Below, one piece after another: positions 55,983 through 64,000 of a stretch of DNA of 64,000 nucleotides. Position 1 is the first letter of the stretch, and each line of letters starts with the position of its first letter. The notes beneath the pieces were generated by a model. That model had not been told where the DNA came from, did no database searches, and saw nothing but the letters and a program-made list of their open reading frames with translations. The position numbers and the translations under genes are program-made. The stretch is from Epilithonimonas bovis DSM 19482 (lineage in GTDB: Bacteria > Bacteroidota > Bacteroidia > Flavobacteriales > Weeksellaceae): positions 1-64,000 of the forward strand of contig NZ_FTPU01000010.1 in the NCBI RefSeq assembly GCF_900108115.1. Direction: 5' to 3'.

Positions 55983-56022
55983 AACAACAAAACTCCCGCG
56001 ATTGCGGGAGTTTTGTTGTTTA
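55983..56022. terminator. Bidirectional terminator with 17-bp stem
   Basis: aacaacaaaactcccgc (55983-55999) and gcgggagttttgttgtt (56004-56020) form a perfect 17-bp stem with a gatt loop between the convergent M1 peptidase and T9SS protein genes. Confidence 0.9.
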
Positions 56023-56041
56023 AAGGAATTTGTTTTAGAAT

Positions 56042-56731
56042 TTAATTCTTAATAAATTTAAACTCGTTGACAGTTCCGGATGTCGAAATCACCTGGTAGA
56101 TATAAGTGCCGGCTCTCATATCGCTGAGATCTGTTTTCTCTGTAAACCCACCTGATTTTACAAGTTGACCAGCCATATTATAAATCCTGTAGGATTCTGC
56201 TTTTATGCCTGAAACCGTCAAAATATCTTTAACCGGATTAGGGAAAAACTGAATTTTATTGGCATGATTATCCAAAACAGCCAGTGTGCTGGTGTGTACA
56301 TCGCCGGTCATCGTAGAATTAGCTGTGGTAAGATTGCCGCCACACGCGCCTGCAGTTACCGCTGTATTCTCTACCCATGTCCCAACATTCGCAGCGGGTG
56401 GATTGGTTGCTGTGGCATTTCCTCCGGAATTATAAAAAATAAGGTAAGGATTCACAAAATCACCATTTCCACTGTCTGCGATAAACTCCCAACGGTTTTC
56501 AGCAGAATTAAACTCTATCTTAAACTCACAAGTTCCCAAACCGCCACATGGCTGATCACCATCTACGGGAGAAGTAATATAAATGCCTTTGCCATTCGCA
56601 TCAGAAGAAGCTTTGTTAAATACGAATAACTGATCTTCAAAAAGAGGCGTACACCCCTTGAAATCGATGGTCTGTGCAGAAACAGCTATTGCTGAAACCA
56701 TACAAAATATTATAAAGTACTTTTTCTCCAT
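56042..56731 (-). CDS. T9SS-sorted exported protein
   Basis: A 229-residue protein with a signal peptide (MEKKYFIIFCMVSAIAVSAQ), a Cys-containing N-terminal domain (GCTPLFEDQLFVFNK, PCGGLGTCEFKIEF, ADSGNGDFVNPYLIFY) of unknown type, and a C-terminal T9SS type A domain (FFPNPVKDILTVSG, YRIYNMAGQLVKSG, MRAGTYIYQVIS). Gene order places it 4 bp after the tail-collar gene, so they are co-transcribed. The N-terminal domain is not recognised. Confidence 0.85.
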   Translation of the reverse strand: MEKKYFIIFCMVSAIAVSAQTIDFKGCTPLFEDQLFVFNKASSDANGKGIYITSPVDGDQPCGGLGTCEFKIEFNSAENRWEFIADSGNGDFVNPYLIFYNSGGNATATNPPAANVGTWVENTAVTAGACGGNLTTANSTMTGDVHTSTLAVLDNHANKIQFFPNPVKDILTVSGIKAESYRIYNMAGQLVKSGGFTEKTDLSDMRAGTYIYQVISTSGTVNEFKFIKN

Positions 56732-56735
56732 AGCA

Positions 56736-57353
56736 TTAATCTCTTGACGGATAGACTCCTTCTAACGCAATAATGCACTTAAGGGTAAGATACGGTTGCA
56801 TATTAGGATGAGGTTGATTACCACCTGAGGGAGAAACTATTGGAGGGGTCATTGGTACAATAACTGCAGCGGGACTTCCCGGCGCAACCAACGAAGCATC
56901 GTAATATTCCTTATCTAAAACCTTGGTATTTGCAGGTATAGCATTAGTTGGCAAATTTGTATTACCTTCCGCAGTCGTCCCATTCATTACAGTTGTATGT
57001 GTATGGGCAGGCATTTGACCTGGTAGTAAGGTTACACTTTCTGTTCCTCCCTGTTCTCCCAAAACTCTTGAAGAAAGTCCAGCTCCTTGCCCATTGTGTA
57101 CCAAGACCCTGCCTCTCATATCCGGCAGCGCAAACGTAGTTTGCCCATCTCCACCGTAAGTGGTTCCTAATAAAGAAAAAAGAGCTGTGTTCTGTGCAAT
57201 AGACATCATCTGTCCATTACATTCTGCCCAGCCTTTTGGTGCGAAATTATATGGAACAAAAGCAATTTGTCCTAAAAAAGGTAGAAATTGCGCTGACATT
57301 TTTGTAGAGAAAAGACCACAAATTGTCATTAACACAAAAGATAATTTTTTCAT
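56736..57353 (-). CDS. Exported phage-tail-collar-domain protein
   Basis: A 205-residue protein with a signal peptide (MKKLSFVLMTICGLFSTKMSAQ) and a tail-collar domain: GQIAFVPYNFAPKGWAECNG, then LFSLLGTTYGGDGQTTFALP, MRGRVLVHNGQG, PGQMPAHTHT and NMQPYLTLKCIIALEG. Collar domains are known from phage tail fibres and from bacterial microcystin-dependent/MdpB-like exported proteins. No other phage genes are nearby, so this is probably a host surface protein. It is the first of two genes with the T9SS protein. Confidence 0.85.
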   Translation of the reverse strand: MKKLSFVLMTICGLFSTKMSAQFLPFLGQIAFVPYNFAPKGWAECNGQMMSIAQNTALFSLLGTTYGGDGQTTFALPDMRGRVLVHNGQGAGLSSRVLGEQGGTESVTLLPGQMPAHTHTTVMNGTTAEGNTNLPTNAIPANTKVLDKEYYDASLVAPGSPAAVIVPMTPPIVSPSGGNQPHPNMQPYLTLKCIIALEGVYPSRD

Positions 57354-57561
57354 TGGATTAAATTTTTAATTAGTATAATATTTAGACAACAAAATTAAAT
57401 GTATACGATACAATTGCGTAAAAAAGAAGGGGGACAAATTGGGGACAAATGATTTTACAAATAAACTACACTGATAAATAACACTTTACCATTTTGAGTG
57501 TATTTAAAAATAACGACTATTTTTTATTGTGAATCCAAATAGCATTACATTAGAAAATAAA

Positions 57562-57591
57562 AAGCCCGGTCATTTTACAATTCCCGGACTT
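57562..57591 (-). terminator. Intrinsic terminator after guaA
   Basis: On the minus strand aagtccgg and ccgggctt form an 8-bp stem (57562-57569, 57584-57591, one G-T pair), followed by ttttattttc. Confidence 0.75.
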
Positions 57592-57606
57592 TCATTTTTC
57601 CTATTT

Positions 57607-59136
57607 TTATTCCCATTCTATGGTTGCAGGTGGTTTTGAACTAATATCGTATGCCACTCTGTTGATTCCTCTCACTTCGTTGATAATCCTGCTGGAAACG
57701 GTGTCCAGAAACTCATAAGGCAGTCGGCTCCAGGTTGCAGTCATAAAGTCGATCGTATTGGCAGAACGTACCACCGCAGTATATTCATAGGTTCTCTCAT
57801 CACCCATTACACCGACAGATTTTACCGGCAATAGTACGACAAAAGCCTGAGAGACTTTCTCATAAAGACCATTTTTATACAACTCCTGGATGAAGATATC
57901 GTCCGCTTCCTGCAATATTCTCACTTTTTCTGCGTCTACGGCTCCTAAAATACGGATACCCAATCCCGGGCCCGGAAAAGGATGCCTGTACACCAAATGA
58001 TGCGGAATACCTAGCTCCTCGCCCACTTTTCTTACTTCATCTTTGAACAATTCTCTTAGAGGTTCCAGTAATTCAAACTCCATTTCTTCAGGAAGTCCGC
58101 CTACGTTATGATGCGATTTGATAACAGCAGAAGGCCCGTTAACAGACTGCGATTCGATAACATCAGGATAGATTGTTCCCTGTGCCAGGAATTTTGCGCC
58201 TTCTATTTTGTGAGATTCTTCATCAAAAACATGTACAAACTCATTACCGATGATTTTACGTTTCTGTTCGGGATCATCTATACCAGCCAGTTTTGAAAGA
58301 AAGCGCTCCGAAGCGTCAATCAGTTTGATATTAAGATGAAAATGTTCGCCATAATTCTCCATGACTTTCTGCGCTTCATCTTTTCTCAAAAGCCCGGTAT
58401 CTACAAAGATACAAGTCAGCTGATCACCAATAGCTTTATGAATCAATACAGCAGCAACAGAAGAATCTACACCGCCGGAAAGCCCAAGAATCACTTTTTG
58501 GCTACCCACTTTTTCTTTGATCTCGGCAACTGTTTTTTCTATATAATTGGTTAGTTTCCAGTTTTTATCGGCTTTACAAATCCCGAAAACGAAATTCTCC
58601 AGCATTTTCCCTCCTTCTTCGGAATGAGAAACTTCCGGATGAAACTGGACACCATAGATCTTCTTATCAGGATTAGAAATGGCTGCGATGACACCCGATT
58701 TGGCATTCAGTTCAAAACCTTGCGGCAATGCTGCAACCTCGTCAAAATGGCTCATCCAAATAATAGAGTTCTGGCTAACGCCTTTTAACAAATGGTTTTC
58801 TTTGATAATGTCCAGATGGGCTTTGCCATATTCGCCTTTTTCGCCTTTTGCCACTTTTCCGCCTAAAAGGTGGGCTGTCAACTGCATCCCATAGCAGATC
58901 CCAAGAACAGGAATCCCCTGTTCGTACAATTCTTTTTCTACGAGATGAGCATTTTCTGCGTTGACAGAGCTTGGCCCTCCGGAAAGTATAATTCCTTTTG
59001 GCTTTTTTGCCAATATATCCGATAGTGGTGTATTGAATGGCAATATCTCCGAATAGACCTCCATCTCACGGATTCTTCTCCCTATTAACTGATTGTATTG
59101 TGAACCGAAGTCTAAAATGATAATTCCGTTTTGCAT
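57607..59136 (-). CDS. guaA: GMP synthase (glutamine-hydrolysing)
   Basis: A 509-residue enzyme converting XMP to GMP. The class I amidotransferase domain has the nucleophile in LGICYGMQLTAHLLGG and the His-Glu pair in FHPEVSHSEEGG; the ATP-PPase domain has GLSGGVDSSVAAVL and the C-terminal dimer domain ends PPATIEWE. Unusually, its upstream region holds two microsatellite arrays beginning 11 bp before the start codon. It is near purD, another purine gene, but they are separated by a 304-bp repeat-rich gap. Confidence 0.96.
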   Translation of the reverse strand: MQNGIIILDFGSQYNQLIGRRIREMEVYSEILPFNTPLSDILAKKPKGIILSGGPSSVNAENAHLVEKELYEQGIPVLGICYGMQLTAHLLGGKVAKGEKGEYGKAHLDIIKENHLLKGVSQNSIIWMSHFDEVAALPQGFELNAKSGVIAAISNPDKKIYGVQFHPEVSHSEEGGKMLENFVFGICKADKNWKLTNYIEKTVAEIKEKVGSQKVILGLSGGVDSSVAAVLIHKAIGDQLTCIFVDTGLLRKDEAQKVMENYGEHFHLNIKLIDASERFLSKLAGIDDPEQKRKIIGNEFVHVFDEESHKIEGAKFLAQGTIYPDVIESQSVNGPSAVIKSHHNVGGLPEEMEFELLEPLRELFKDEVRKVGEELGIPHHLVYRHPFPGPGLGIRILGAVDAEKVRILQEADDIFIQELYKNGLYEKVSQAFVVLLPVKSVGVMGDERTYEYTAVVRSANTIDFMTATWSRLPYEFLDTVSSRIINEVRGINRVAYDISSKPPATIEWE

Positions 59137-59146
59137 ATTTATAATT

Positions 59147-59200
59147 GATAGTTGATAGTTGATAGTTGATAGTTGATAGTTGATAGTTGATAGTTGATAG
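59147..59200. repeat. Heptanucleotide microsatellite (gatagtt)7
   Basis: Seven perfect copies of gatagtt (59147-59195) plus a partial gatag, starting 11 bp upstream of the guaA ATG at 59136. Located where the guaA promoter or leader should be. Confidence 0.95.
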
Positions 59201-59205
59201 CGAAA

Positions 59206-59275
59206 TTAATTCTTAATTCTTAATTCTTAATTCTTAATTCTTAATTCTTAATTCTTAATTCTTAATTCTTAATTC
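59206..59275. repeat. Heptanucleotide microsatellite (ttaattc)10
   Basis: Ten perfect copies of ttaattc (59206-59275) followed by a degenerate copy, five bases from the gatagtt array. The same unit length in both arrays suggests slipped-strand expansion. Confidence 0.95.
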
Positions 59276-59295
59276 TTAATTTAATATATGAATTG

Positions 59296-59399
59296 CCAAC
59301 TAGCCCCGATAGAAGCGGCATCCTTTTTTTGCGAGGCGGCGGAGCGTAGCGGAGCTGACCGAGTAAAAAAAGATATAGCGGATAGCGGGAAATAGCTCC
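59296..59399. repeat. REP-like GC-rich imperfect palindrome
   Basis: An approximately 104-bp element: gccccgatagaagcggcatc followed by a T-run, a GC-rich core (gcgaggcggcggagcgtagc...) and an A-run with gatatagcggatagcggga. The two ends are imperfect inverted copies. The composition is far from the local AT-rich background. Similar elements are, as far as I recall, common in Flavobacteriia intergenic regions; a genome search would confirm. Confidence 0.6.
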
Positions 59400-59440
59400 A
59401 AAAATAAAAAAGACGCTGGTTGCCCAACATCTTTTTATAT

Positions 59441-60679
59441 TTAGAATTTTGCAATATCATCGCGGTAAAAGGCGTAGTCAAAATCGACTGGCACAACATC
59501 TTCGTAAACTTTTTTCCGAGCCTCCTCGAAGGTATCGCCCAGAGCAACGAGGTTCAGGACGCGGCCACCCGAAGAAACAATTGTGTCTCCTCTGTAATCT
59601 GCACCGGCATACAGCAACATGCTGTTTTTCACCTTATCAGCGCCGGTAATCTCGAAGCCTGTTTCAAAGTTTTTGGGATAACCACCAGAGCAAACAACCA
59701 GGCATACTGCTTTTTTATTTTTGAATTTAAGTTCCAGTTCACGGCCATTGAGGCAGTCATCTATAAGATCCAAAAGATTGTTTTCTAAAAGCGGTAACAG
59801 TACCTGAGTCTCGGGATCACCTAATCTCATATTGTACTCCAGAAGATAAGTCCCGTTTTTGGTAACCATTAATCCAAAGAAAATAAAACCTTTAAAGTTG
59901 AGGGCTTCTTTTTTAAGTCCTTCTACTGTTGGATTCATAATATTCTGAACAAAATCCTTGTAGTTCTCGTCCGAAAACTCCGGGCTTGGCGCAGCAGAAC
60001 CCATACCACCTGTGTTAGGGCCTTTGTCGCCGTTTCCGGCTTTTTTATAATCTTTTACAGGAATACACGGGAACAGCTTTTCACCGTTGGAGAAAGCAAT
60101 GATTGAGGCCTCAAATCCATGAAGGAATTCTTCTATAACGACCTTGATCCCGGCATCTCCATAGATTCTTCTGATCATAAAATCGTGGATGGTGCTCTCA
60201 GCTTCTTCCAGGTTTTCGGCAATCACCACGCCTTTTCCACCGGCAAGCCCGCTGGCTTTGATAACCACAGGATAATTGTGGTGTTGCAGGTGATCTTTGG
60301 CTTCTGCATAAGAATCAAAAACAATAGCCTTAGCCGTTTTGATATTATTATCCAACATAAATTTTTTGGAAAAAGCCTTGCTGCCTTCCAAAGACGCTGC
60401 TTTTTTGGACGGGCCAAAAACTTTGAGATCTACTTTTTTGAACTCGTCTACAATACCGTCTACAAGCGTAGCTTCGGGACCAACAATGGTAAGATCAACT
60501 TTGTTTTTAAGCGCAAACTCTTTAAGTGCCACAATATCTGTCTCACTGATATTTTCTCCCAACTTCTGGGTAGTGGCATTTCCGGGAGCAAAAAACATCT
60601 TTGTAACTCTGCTGTCCTCGCTTAGTTTTATAGCCAAAGCCGATGCTCGGCCGCCATTTCCAACAATAAGTAATCTCAT
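59441..60679 (-). CDS. purD: Phosphoribosylamine-glycine ligase
   Basis: A 412-residue ATP-grasp enzyme of purine synthesis. Motifs: LLIVGNGGRASALAIKLSED, TIVGPEATLVDGIVDEF, VIKASGLAGGKGVVIAENLE, DYKKAGNGDKGPNTGGMGSA and LEYNMRLGDPETQVLLP. Acts in the cytoplasm, forming GAR from PRA, glycine and ATP. Neighbour guaA uses the same pathway's end product but lies beyond the repeat gap; the two are probably transcribed separately. Confidence 0.96.
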   Translation of the reverse strand: MRLLIVGNGGRASALAIKLSEDSRVTKMFFAPGNATTQKLGENISETDIVALKEFALKNKVDLTIVGPEATLVDGIVDEFKKVDLKVFGPSKKAASLEGSKAFSKKFMLDNNIKTAKAIVFDSYAEAKDHLQHHNYPVVIKASGLAGGKGVVIAENLEEAESTIHDFMIRRIYGDAGIKVVIEEFLHGFEASIIAFSNGEKLFPCIPVKDYKKAGNGDKGPNTGGMGSAAPSPEFSDENYKDFVQNIMNPTVEGLKKEALNFKGFIFFGLMVTKNGTYLLEYNMRLGDPETQVLLPLLENNLLDLIDDCLNGRELELKFKNKKAVCLVVCSGGYPKNFETGFEITGADKVKNSMLLYAGADYRGDTIVSSGGRVLNLVALGDTFEEARKKVYEDVVPVDFDYAFYRDDIAKF

Positions 60680-60840
60680 TTGTTAATATTTAAAGTTTTG
60701 TCCTTTGGCCAATATATGCTTCTATTTTGGCATCCGGTAATATTTATGTTTATTTTGAAGTTCCAAATTTAAGTTTTTTTGCGGACAAATCTAACACCCT
60801 TTTTATGGAAATTTCTTAAAAAAAATATAAAATTAATGCT

Positions 60841-61557
60841 TTAAGAAGGCAACTTCATAGGAACTTCCATTAATAAGATTTCAGAATTTTCTTCAGCTTC
60901 CAGTACAAAACTTTCTGTATCCCAAATACCTAAACCGTCTCTCTCATCCAGTATTTGGTTGGCTATTTTCGCTTTTCCTTTGATTACAAAAACGTATACG
61001 CCATTACCGGATTTATGCATTGCATATTCTTTAGAAAAACCTTTGTCAAACCTTGCCAGATTAAACCAAGCATCCTGATGAATCCACACGCCGGCATCAT
61101 CCGGATTTGGGGACATAATCTGCTGAAAATCGTTCTGAACCGCATTTTCTTCGATATTGATTTGGTCGTATCTTGGCGTAACATCGGTTTTGTTAGGGAT
61201 AATCCAGATTTGTAAGAATTTGACAGGTTTTTCATTCGCATTTTCCTCGCTGTGCATAATACCTGTTCCGGCAGACATCACCTGGATATCGCCTTCTTTG
61301 ATCACTCCGGAATTACCCATATTATCGCCGTGTCTCAACTCGCCCTCTAACGGAATCGAAATAATCTCCATATCGCGGTGTGGATGTCTCCCGAACACCA
61401 TTCCGCCTTCTACATAATCATCATTCAGGACTCGTAGAACTCCAAAATGCATTCTGTCTGGATTGTGGTAATTGGCAAAACTGAATGTGTGATGGCTTTT
61501 TAACCAACCGTGATTGGCGTAACCTCTGCTCTCTGATTTGTGATATACTGTTTTCAT
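60841..61557 (-). CDS. Pirin-family protein
   Basis: A 238-residue bicupin with the pirin core HHTFSFANYHNPDRMHFGVL, the metal ligands in FGRHPHRDMEIISIPLEG and the later His/Glu of IMHSEENANEKPVKFLQIW. Some bacterial pirins act as quercetinases or redox-sensitive cofactors; the role here is unknown. Cytoplasmic. Monocistronic. Confidence 0.92.
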   Translation of the reverse strand: MKTVYHKSESRGYANHGWLKSHHTFSFANYHNPDRMHFGVLRVLNDDYVEGGMVFGRHPHRDMEIISIPLEGELRHGDNMGNSGVIKEGDIQVMSAGTGIMHSEENANEKPVKFLQIWIIPNKTDVTPRYDQINIEENAVQNDFQQIMSPNPDDAGVWIHQDAWFNLARFDKGFSKEYAMHKSGNGVYVFVIKGKAKIANQILDERDGLGIWDTESFVLEAEENSEILLMEVPMKLPS

Positions 61558-61644
61558 TTTAAATTGATTTAATTGTTAGACTTTTTGTTAATACAAATTT
61601 CCAGCTTTTAACATCTTTGCGCATTGATGTACGGTAAGAACGAA

Positions 61645-61672
61645 AAAACTCCGATGCTTGTCGGAGTTTTGT
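61645..61672 (-). terminator. Intrinsic terminator after ilvA
   Basis: aaaactccga (61645-61654) and tcggagtttt (61661-61670) form a 10-bp stem with a 6-nt loop; on the minus strand the stem is followed by ttcgttc after its terminal T residues. Confidence 0.75.
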
Positions 61673-61740
61673 ATTGTTAACGCAGAGCTTTTACTAACTG
61701 ATCTGTCTGTTTTAAGGCGAAAGATTTTTCTTTGTTAAAA

Positions 61741-63009
61741 TTAAACAAGCATATTCAGAACATCCGGATTGTCATTAAGGTAAGATTCAAAGTAACCAAG
61801 TTTTTGCATTCTTTGTTTAAGGCCTTCAAAATCATTTGGGTTAGAAAGTTCGATTCCAACAATGGCCAGCGCCGTTTCTCGCGAGTTTTTCTTGGTATAT
61901 TCAAAATGAGTGATATCATCATCAGAGCCCAGCACGTTTAGCACAAAATCTTTCAGAGAACCCGGGCGCTGCGGGAATTTCACCAGGAAATAATGCTTCA
62001 AACCCTTGTAGAGCAATGCGCGTTCTTTGATCTCCTCCATCCTGGTAATATCATTGTTGCTCCCGCTAACGATGCAGACTACAGTTTTGCCTTTAATCTG
62101 CTCCCTGTACTGCTCCAATGCCGAAATAGACAAAGCTCCGGCCGGTTCCAAAACGATCGCGTCTTTATTATACATCTGCAGGATGACATCGCAAACTTTG
62201 CCTTCATCAACCGAAATACAGTCCGCCAGCGCATTTTTACAGATTTCAAAAGTCAGGTCCCCAACTTTTTTTACCGCAGCACCATCCACAAAACCGTCGA
62301 TTTCCGGTAATTCTGTATTGAGATTATGATCAATGGACGTTTTCATCGAAGGTGCACCTTTTGGTTCCACGCCAATCAGTTTTGTATCTTTTGAAAGCTC
62401 TTTAAAAACCGTTGAAATGCCCGAAGCTAAACCACCGCCGCCAATCGGGATGAAAACAAAATCAATATTTTCTTTGTTCTGTTCCAGAATTTCCAAAGCC
62501 AAAGTGGCCTGTCCTTCAATAATCTGAACATCATCAAAAGGATGGATAAACGCCGCTCCCGTAGATTTGGCAAAATCCAAAGCCGCATTTTTGGAGGCAT
62601 CAAAAGTATCTCCAACTAATTTGATTTCGGCAAAATTTCCACCGAACATTTCGACCTGTTCCAGTTTTTGCTTCGGCGTGGTCACCGGCATAAAAATCGT
62701 CCCTTTAATTTGAAGTTGTTTACACGAAAAAGCGACGCCCTGAGCGTGATTTCCGGCACTGGCACAGACAATTCCGTCCGAAATTCCGCCTTCATTAAAA
62801 AGGCTTTTGATTTTATTGTAAGCACCCCGCAATTTGTACGACCTTACCGGCTGCAGGTCTTCCCTTTTGAGGAAAATATTAGCTCCAAACTTTTCTGACA
62901 ACCGGGCGTTGTATTGCAGAGGTGTGTAATTCACGACATTTTCTATGCTTTCCCGGGCTTCTTTTACTGCTTCCAGGGTTGGAAATATGAGCGTTCCGTT
63001 CATCTTCAT
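61741..63009 (-). CDS. ilvA: Threonine ammonia-lyase
   Basis: A 422-residue PLP enzyme converting threonine to 2-oxobutanoate for isoleucine synthesis. Motifs: PLP-Lys block REDLQPVRSYKLRGAYNKI, ASAGNHAQGVAFSC, IPIGGGGLASGISTVF, and a C-terminal ACT-like regulatory region of about 85 residues (YFLVKFPQRPGSLKDFVL...). It is of the single-ACT type. No other branched-chain genes are near. Confidence 0.94.
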   Translation of the reverse strand: MKMNGTLIFPTLEAVKEARESIENVVNYTPLQYNARLSEKFGANIFLKREDLQPVRSYKLRGAYNKIKSLFNEGGISDGIVCASAGNHAQGVAFSCKQLQIKGTIFMPVTTPKQKLEQVEMFGGNFAEIKLVGDTFDASKNAALDFAKSTGAAFIHPFDDVQIIEGQATLALEILEQNKENIDFVFIPIGGGGLASGISTVFKELSKDTKLIGVEPKGAPSMKTSIDHNLNTELPEIDGFVDGAAVKKVGDLTFEICKNALADCISVDEGKVCDVILQMYNKDAIVLEPAGALSISALEQYREQIKGKTVVCIVSGSNNDITRMEEIKERALLYKGLKHYFLVKFPQRPGSLKDFVLNVLGSDDDITHFEYTKKNSRETALAIVGIELSNPNDFEGLKQRMQKLGYFESYLNDNPDVLNMLV

Positions 63010-63029
63010 TTATAATTTTTATTTTTTAA

Positions 63030-63181
63030 AACCACAAAAGTCACAAAAGATATTATTTTTATTAAAGTTCAAGTAATTGAAAATAAAAAGTTCACAAAAC
63101 GTTCATCATTTTCACATTCTTTTTTGTAAACTTTAAGAACATGTTTTTAAAGCTTAAAAAACTTTTATGTCTTTTGTGGTT
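63030..63181. repeat. Imperfect inverted repeat (AACCACAAAAGTCACAAAAG arms)
   Basis: Left arm aaccacaaaagtcacaaaag (63030-63049) and right arm cttttatgtcttttgtggtt (63162-63181) pair with two mismatches; the right arm includes part of the stop codon of the ABC gene. It resembles the element at 49277-49346. Confidence 0.55.
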
Positions 63182-64000
63182 AAATGATTTTCATTTCGTT
63201 AATTTTTGTTTTTCCTTTTTCCAGAACAAGTTTGTGACTGAGTTTTTTGGGTAATTGAGATTCAAAATGGCCTACATAAATCAACGATTGCCCCTGATTG
63301 GCCAAATCATCAATCACCTGATTAAAATATTGCGTCTGTTCGTTATCCATTCCCTGACAAGGCTCGTCGAGAATCAGGAGTTTTGGTTTTTTAATCAATG
63401 TTCTGGCGAGTAAAGCCAGGCGCTGTTTTCCAAGTGGTAAAGTGTTTAATTTCCTGTTTTTATCTTCTTTCAAATCGAAAAAATAAAGAATCTGCTCCAG
63501 CTGTTGCTGCTGGTCAAAACTGAGTTTCTGATACAAACTCATCGAATCAAAAAAACCGGAAGCGATGGTTTGGCCGACAGTCGCATTCATATCAAAATAC
63601 CAATGCAGTTCGGGCGAAATCATCCCGATTTTTTCTTTGATGTCCCAGATACTTTCGCCACTTCCCCGCTTTTGCCCAAAAAGATAAATTTCATTGGCAT
63701 AAGCCTGCGGGTGATCACCATTCAGCAGACTCAACAAGGTTGATTTCCCCGAGCCGTTGTGACCCTGCAACAGCCATTGCTCCCCGGAATTCACTTCCCA
63801 GTCGATATTTTTCAGGACCTGTTTTTCGCCATAGGAAACATTGATATTCTTTAACCGGATGAGGCTTTCCTTTTCACTTTCCTGATTATTCTGAAGGAAA
63901 AAAGGCAACGGTTTTGGTGTTCTTTCTTCGCCTTTGGAAAAGTCTTTTGGCGAATTACGATGAAACAATTTCCCGTTTTTTATTTCTACAAAATACTGAA
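63180..64000 (-). CDS. ModF/PhrA-like double ABC ATPase, C-terminal part (cut by window edge)
   Basis: The frame is open to the right edge, so the start is outside the window; about 273 residues are visible. They include one ABC domain: Walker A GHNGSGKSTLLSLLNG, a degenerate signature LPLGKQRLALLARTL (the usual LSGGQ replaced), Walker B LLILDEPCQGMD and the switch His in IYVGHFESQ. The preceding residues (SPKDFSKGEERTPKP) look like the linker after a first ABC domain, so a duplicated ModF/PhrA-like soluble ATPase is likely. No permease is adjacent. Function unknown. Confidence 0.85.
   Translation of the reverse strand, partial: QYFVEIKNGKLFHRNSPKDFSKGEERTPKPLPFFLQNNQESEKESLIRLKNINVSYGEKQVLKNIDWEVNSGEQWLLQGHNGSGKSTLLSLLNGDHPQAYANEIYLFGQKRGSGESIWDIKEKIGMISPELHWYFDMNATVGQTIASGFFDSMSLYQKLSFDQQQQLEQILYFFDLKEDKNRKLNTLPLGKQRLALLARTLIKKPKLLILDEPCQGMDNEQTQYFNQVIDDLANQGQSLIYVGHFESQLPKKLSHKLVLEKGKTKINEMKII

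Noticed and set aside
56736-57353. Phage tail remnant
   Set aside because: The collar protein has a signal peptide and is paired with a T9SS protein; no other phage genes are in the window.
59147-59275. CRISPR array
   Set aside because: The repeats are 7-bp tandem units without spacers; this is a microsatellite.

Overview
The window is a chromosomal segment of a member of the Bacteroidota, most likely the Chryseobacterium/Epilithonimonas group (Flavobacteriia). The evidence is a set of TonB-dependent receptors, two proteins with type IX secretion (T9SS) C-terminal sorting domains, promoter elements of the TAnnTTTG type instead of a sigma70 -10 box, and lineage-typical families: a Bacteroidota-type PEP carboxylase, a SdhCAB complex with one cytochrome b subunit, an HMA-AraC regulator and heavy-metal-binding-domain P-type ATPases. 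Genus assignment is inference. No rRNA, tRNA, CRISPR array or prophage was found. The only mobile-element trace is the 3' end of a transposase gene at the left edge.

Layout. 0-5 kb: IS remnant, an RRM RNA-binding protein, a metal-sensing AraC regulator and a copper-type P-type ATPase with four N-terminal metal-binding modules, then a 0.7 kb repeat-rich gap. 5-8.3 kb: a TonB-dependent receptor (minus strand) preceded by a SAM-I (S-box) riboswitch and an intrinsic terminator, which suggests a methionine-linked outer-membrane transporter. 8.3-16.5 kb: DUF72, a sirtuin lacking the zinc cysteines, a GNAT/nitrilase fusion, a twice-frameshifted DUF4197 gene, an exported peptide-deformylase-like protein with a Cys-to-Asp change, a shortened RND-adaptor lipoprotein and a two-component system. 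16.6-26.1 kb: a heme-uptake locus (ChaN-HmuS-HmuV-HmuU-HmuT-HmuY-HmuR) with a divergent HmuY-like protein carrying a T9SS tail; the shared intergenic region has two Fur-box-like palindromes. 26-33 kb: lipB, dgt, an Fpg/Nei-like glycosylase, ppc and a short ssb. 33-39 kb: a compact operon for C4-dicarboxylate use (porin, DASS permease, sdhC, sdhA, sdhB). 39-50 kb: MBL hydrolase, gcvP, an epimerase, a low-GC phytase/TonB-receptor pair and small genes. 50-64 kb: pdxJ, a mechanosensitive channel, ung, an M1 peptidase, an exported tail-collar/T9SS pair, guaA, purD, pirin, ilvA and a partial ModF-like ABC ATPase.

The most notable points are the SAM riboswitch over an outer-membrane receptor, an 11-bp-phased TTAAGTT triplet that looks like the operator of the neighbouring response regulator, the divergent Fur-like control of two HmuY-type proteins, adjacent heptanucleotide microsatellites upstream of guaA next to a REP-like palindrome, and two genes whose frames break at or near 8-base homopolymers.
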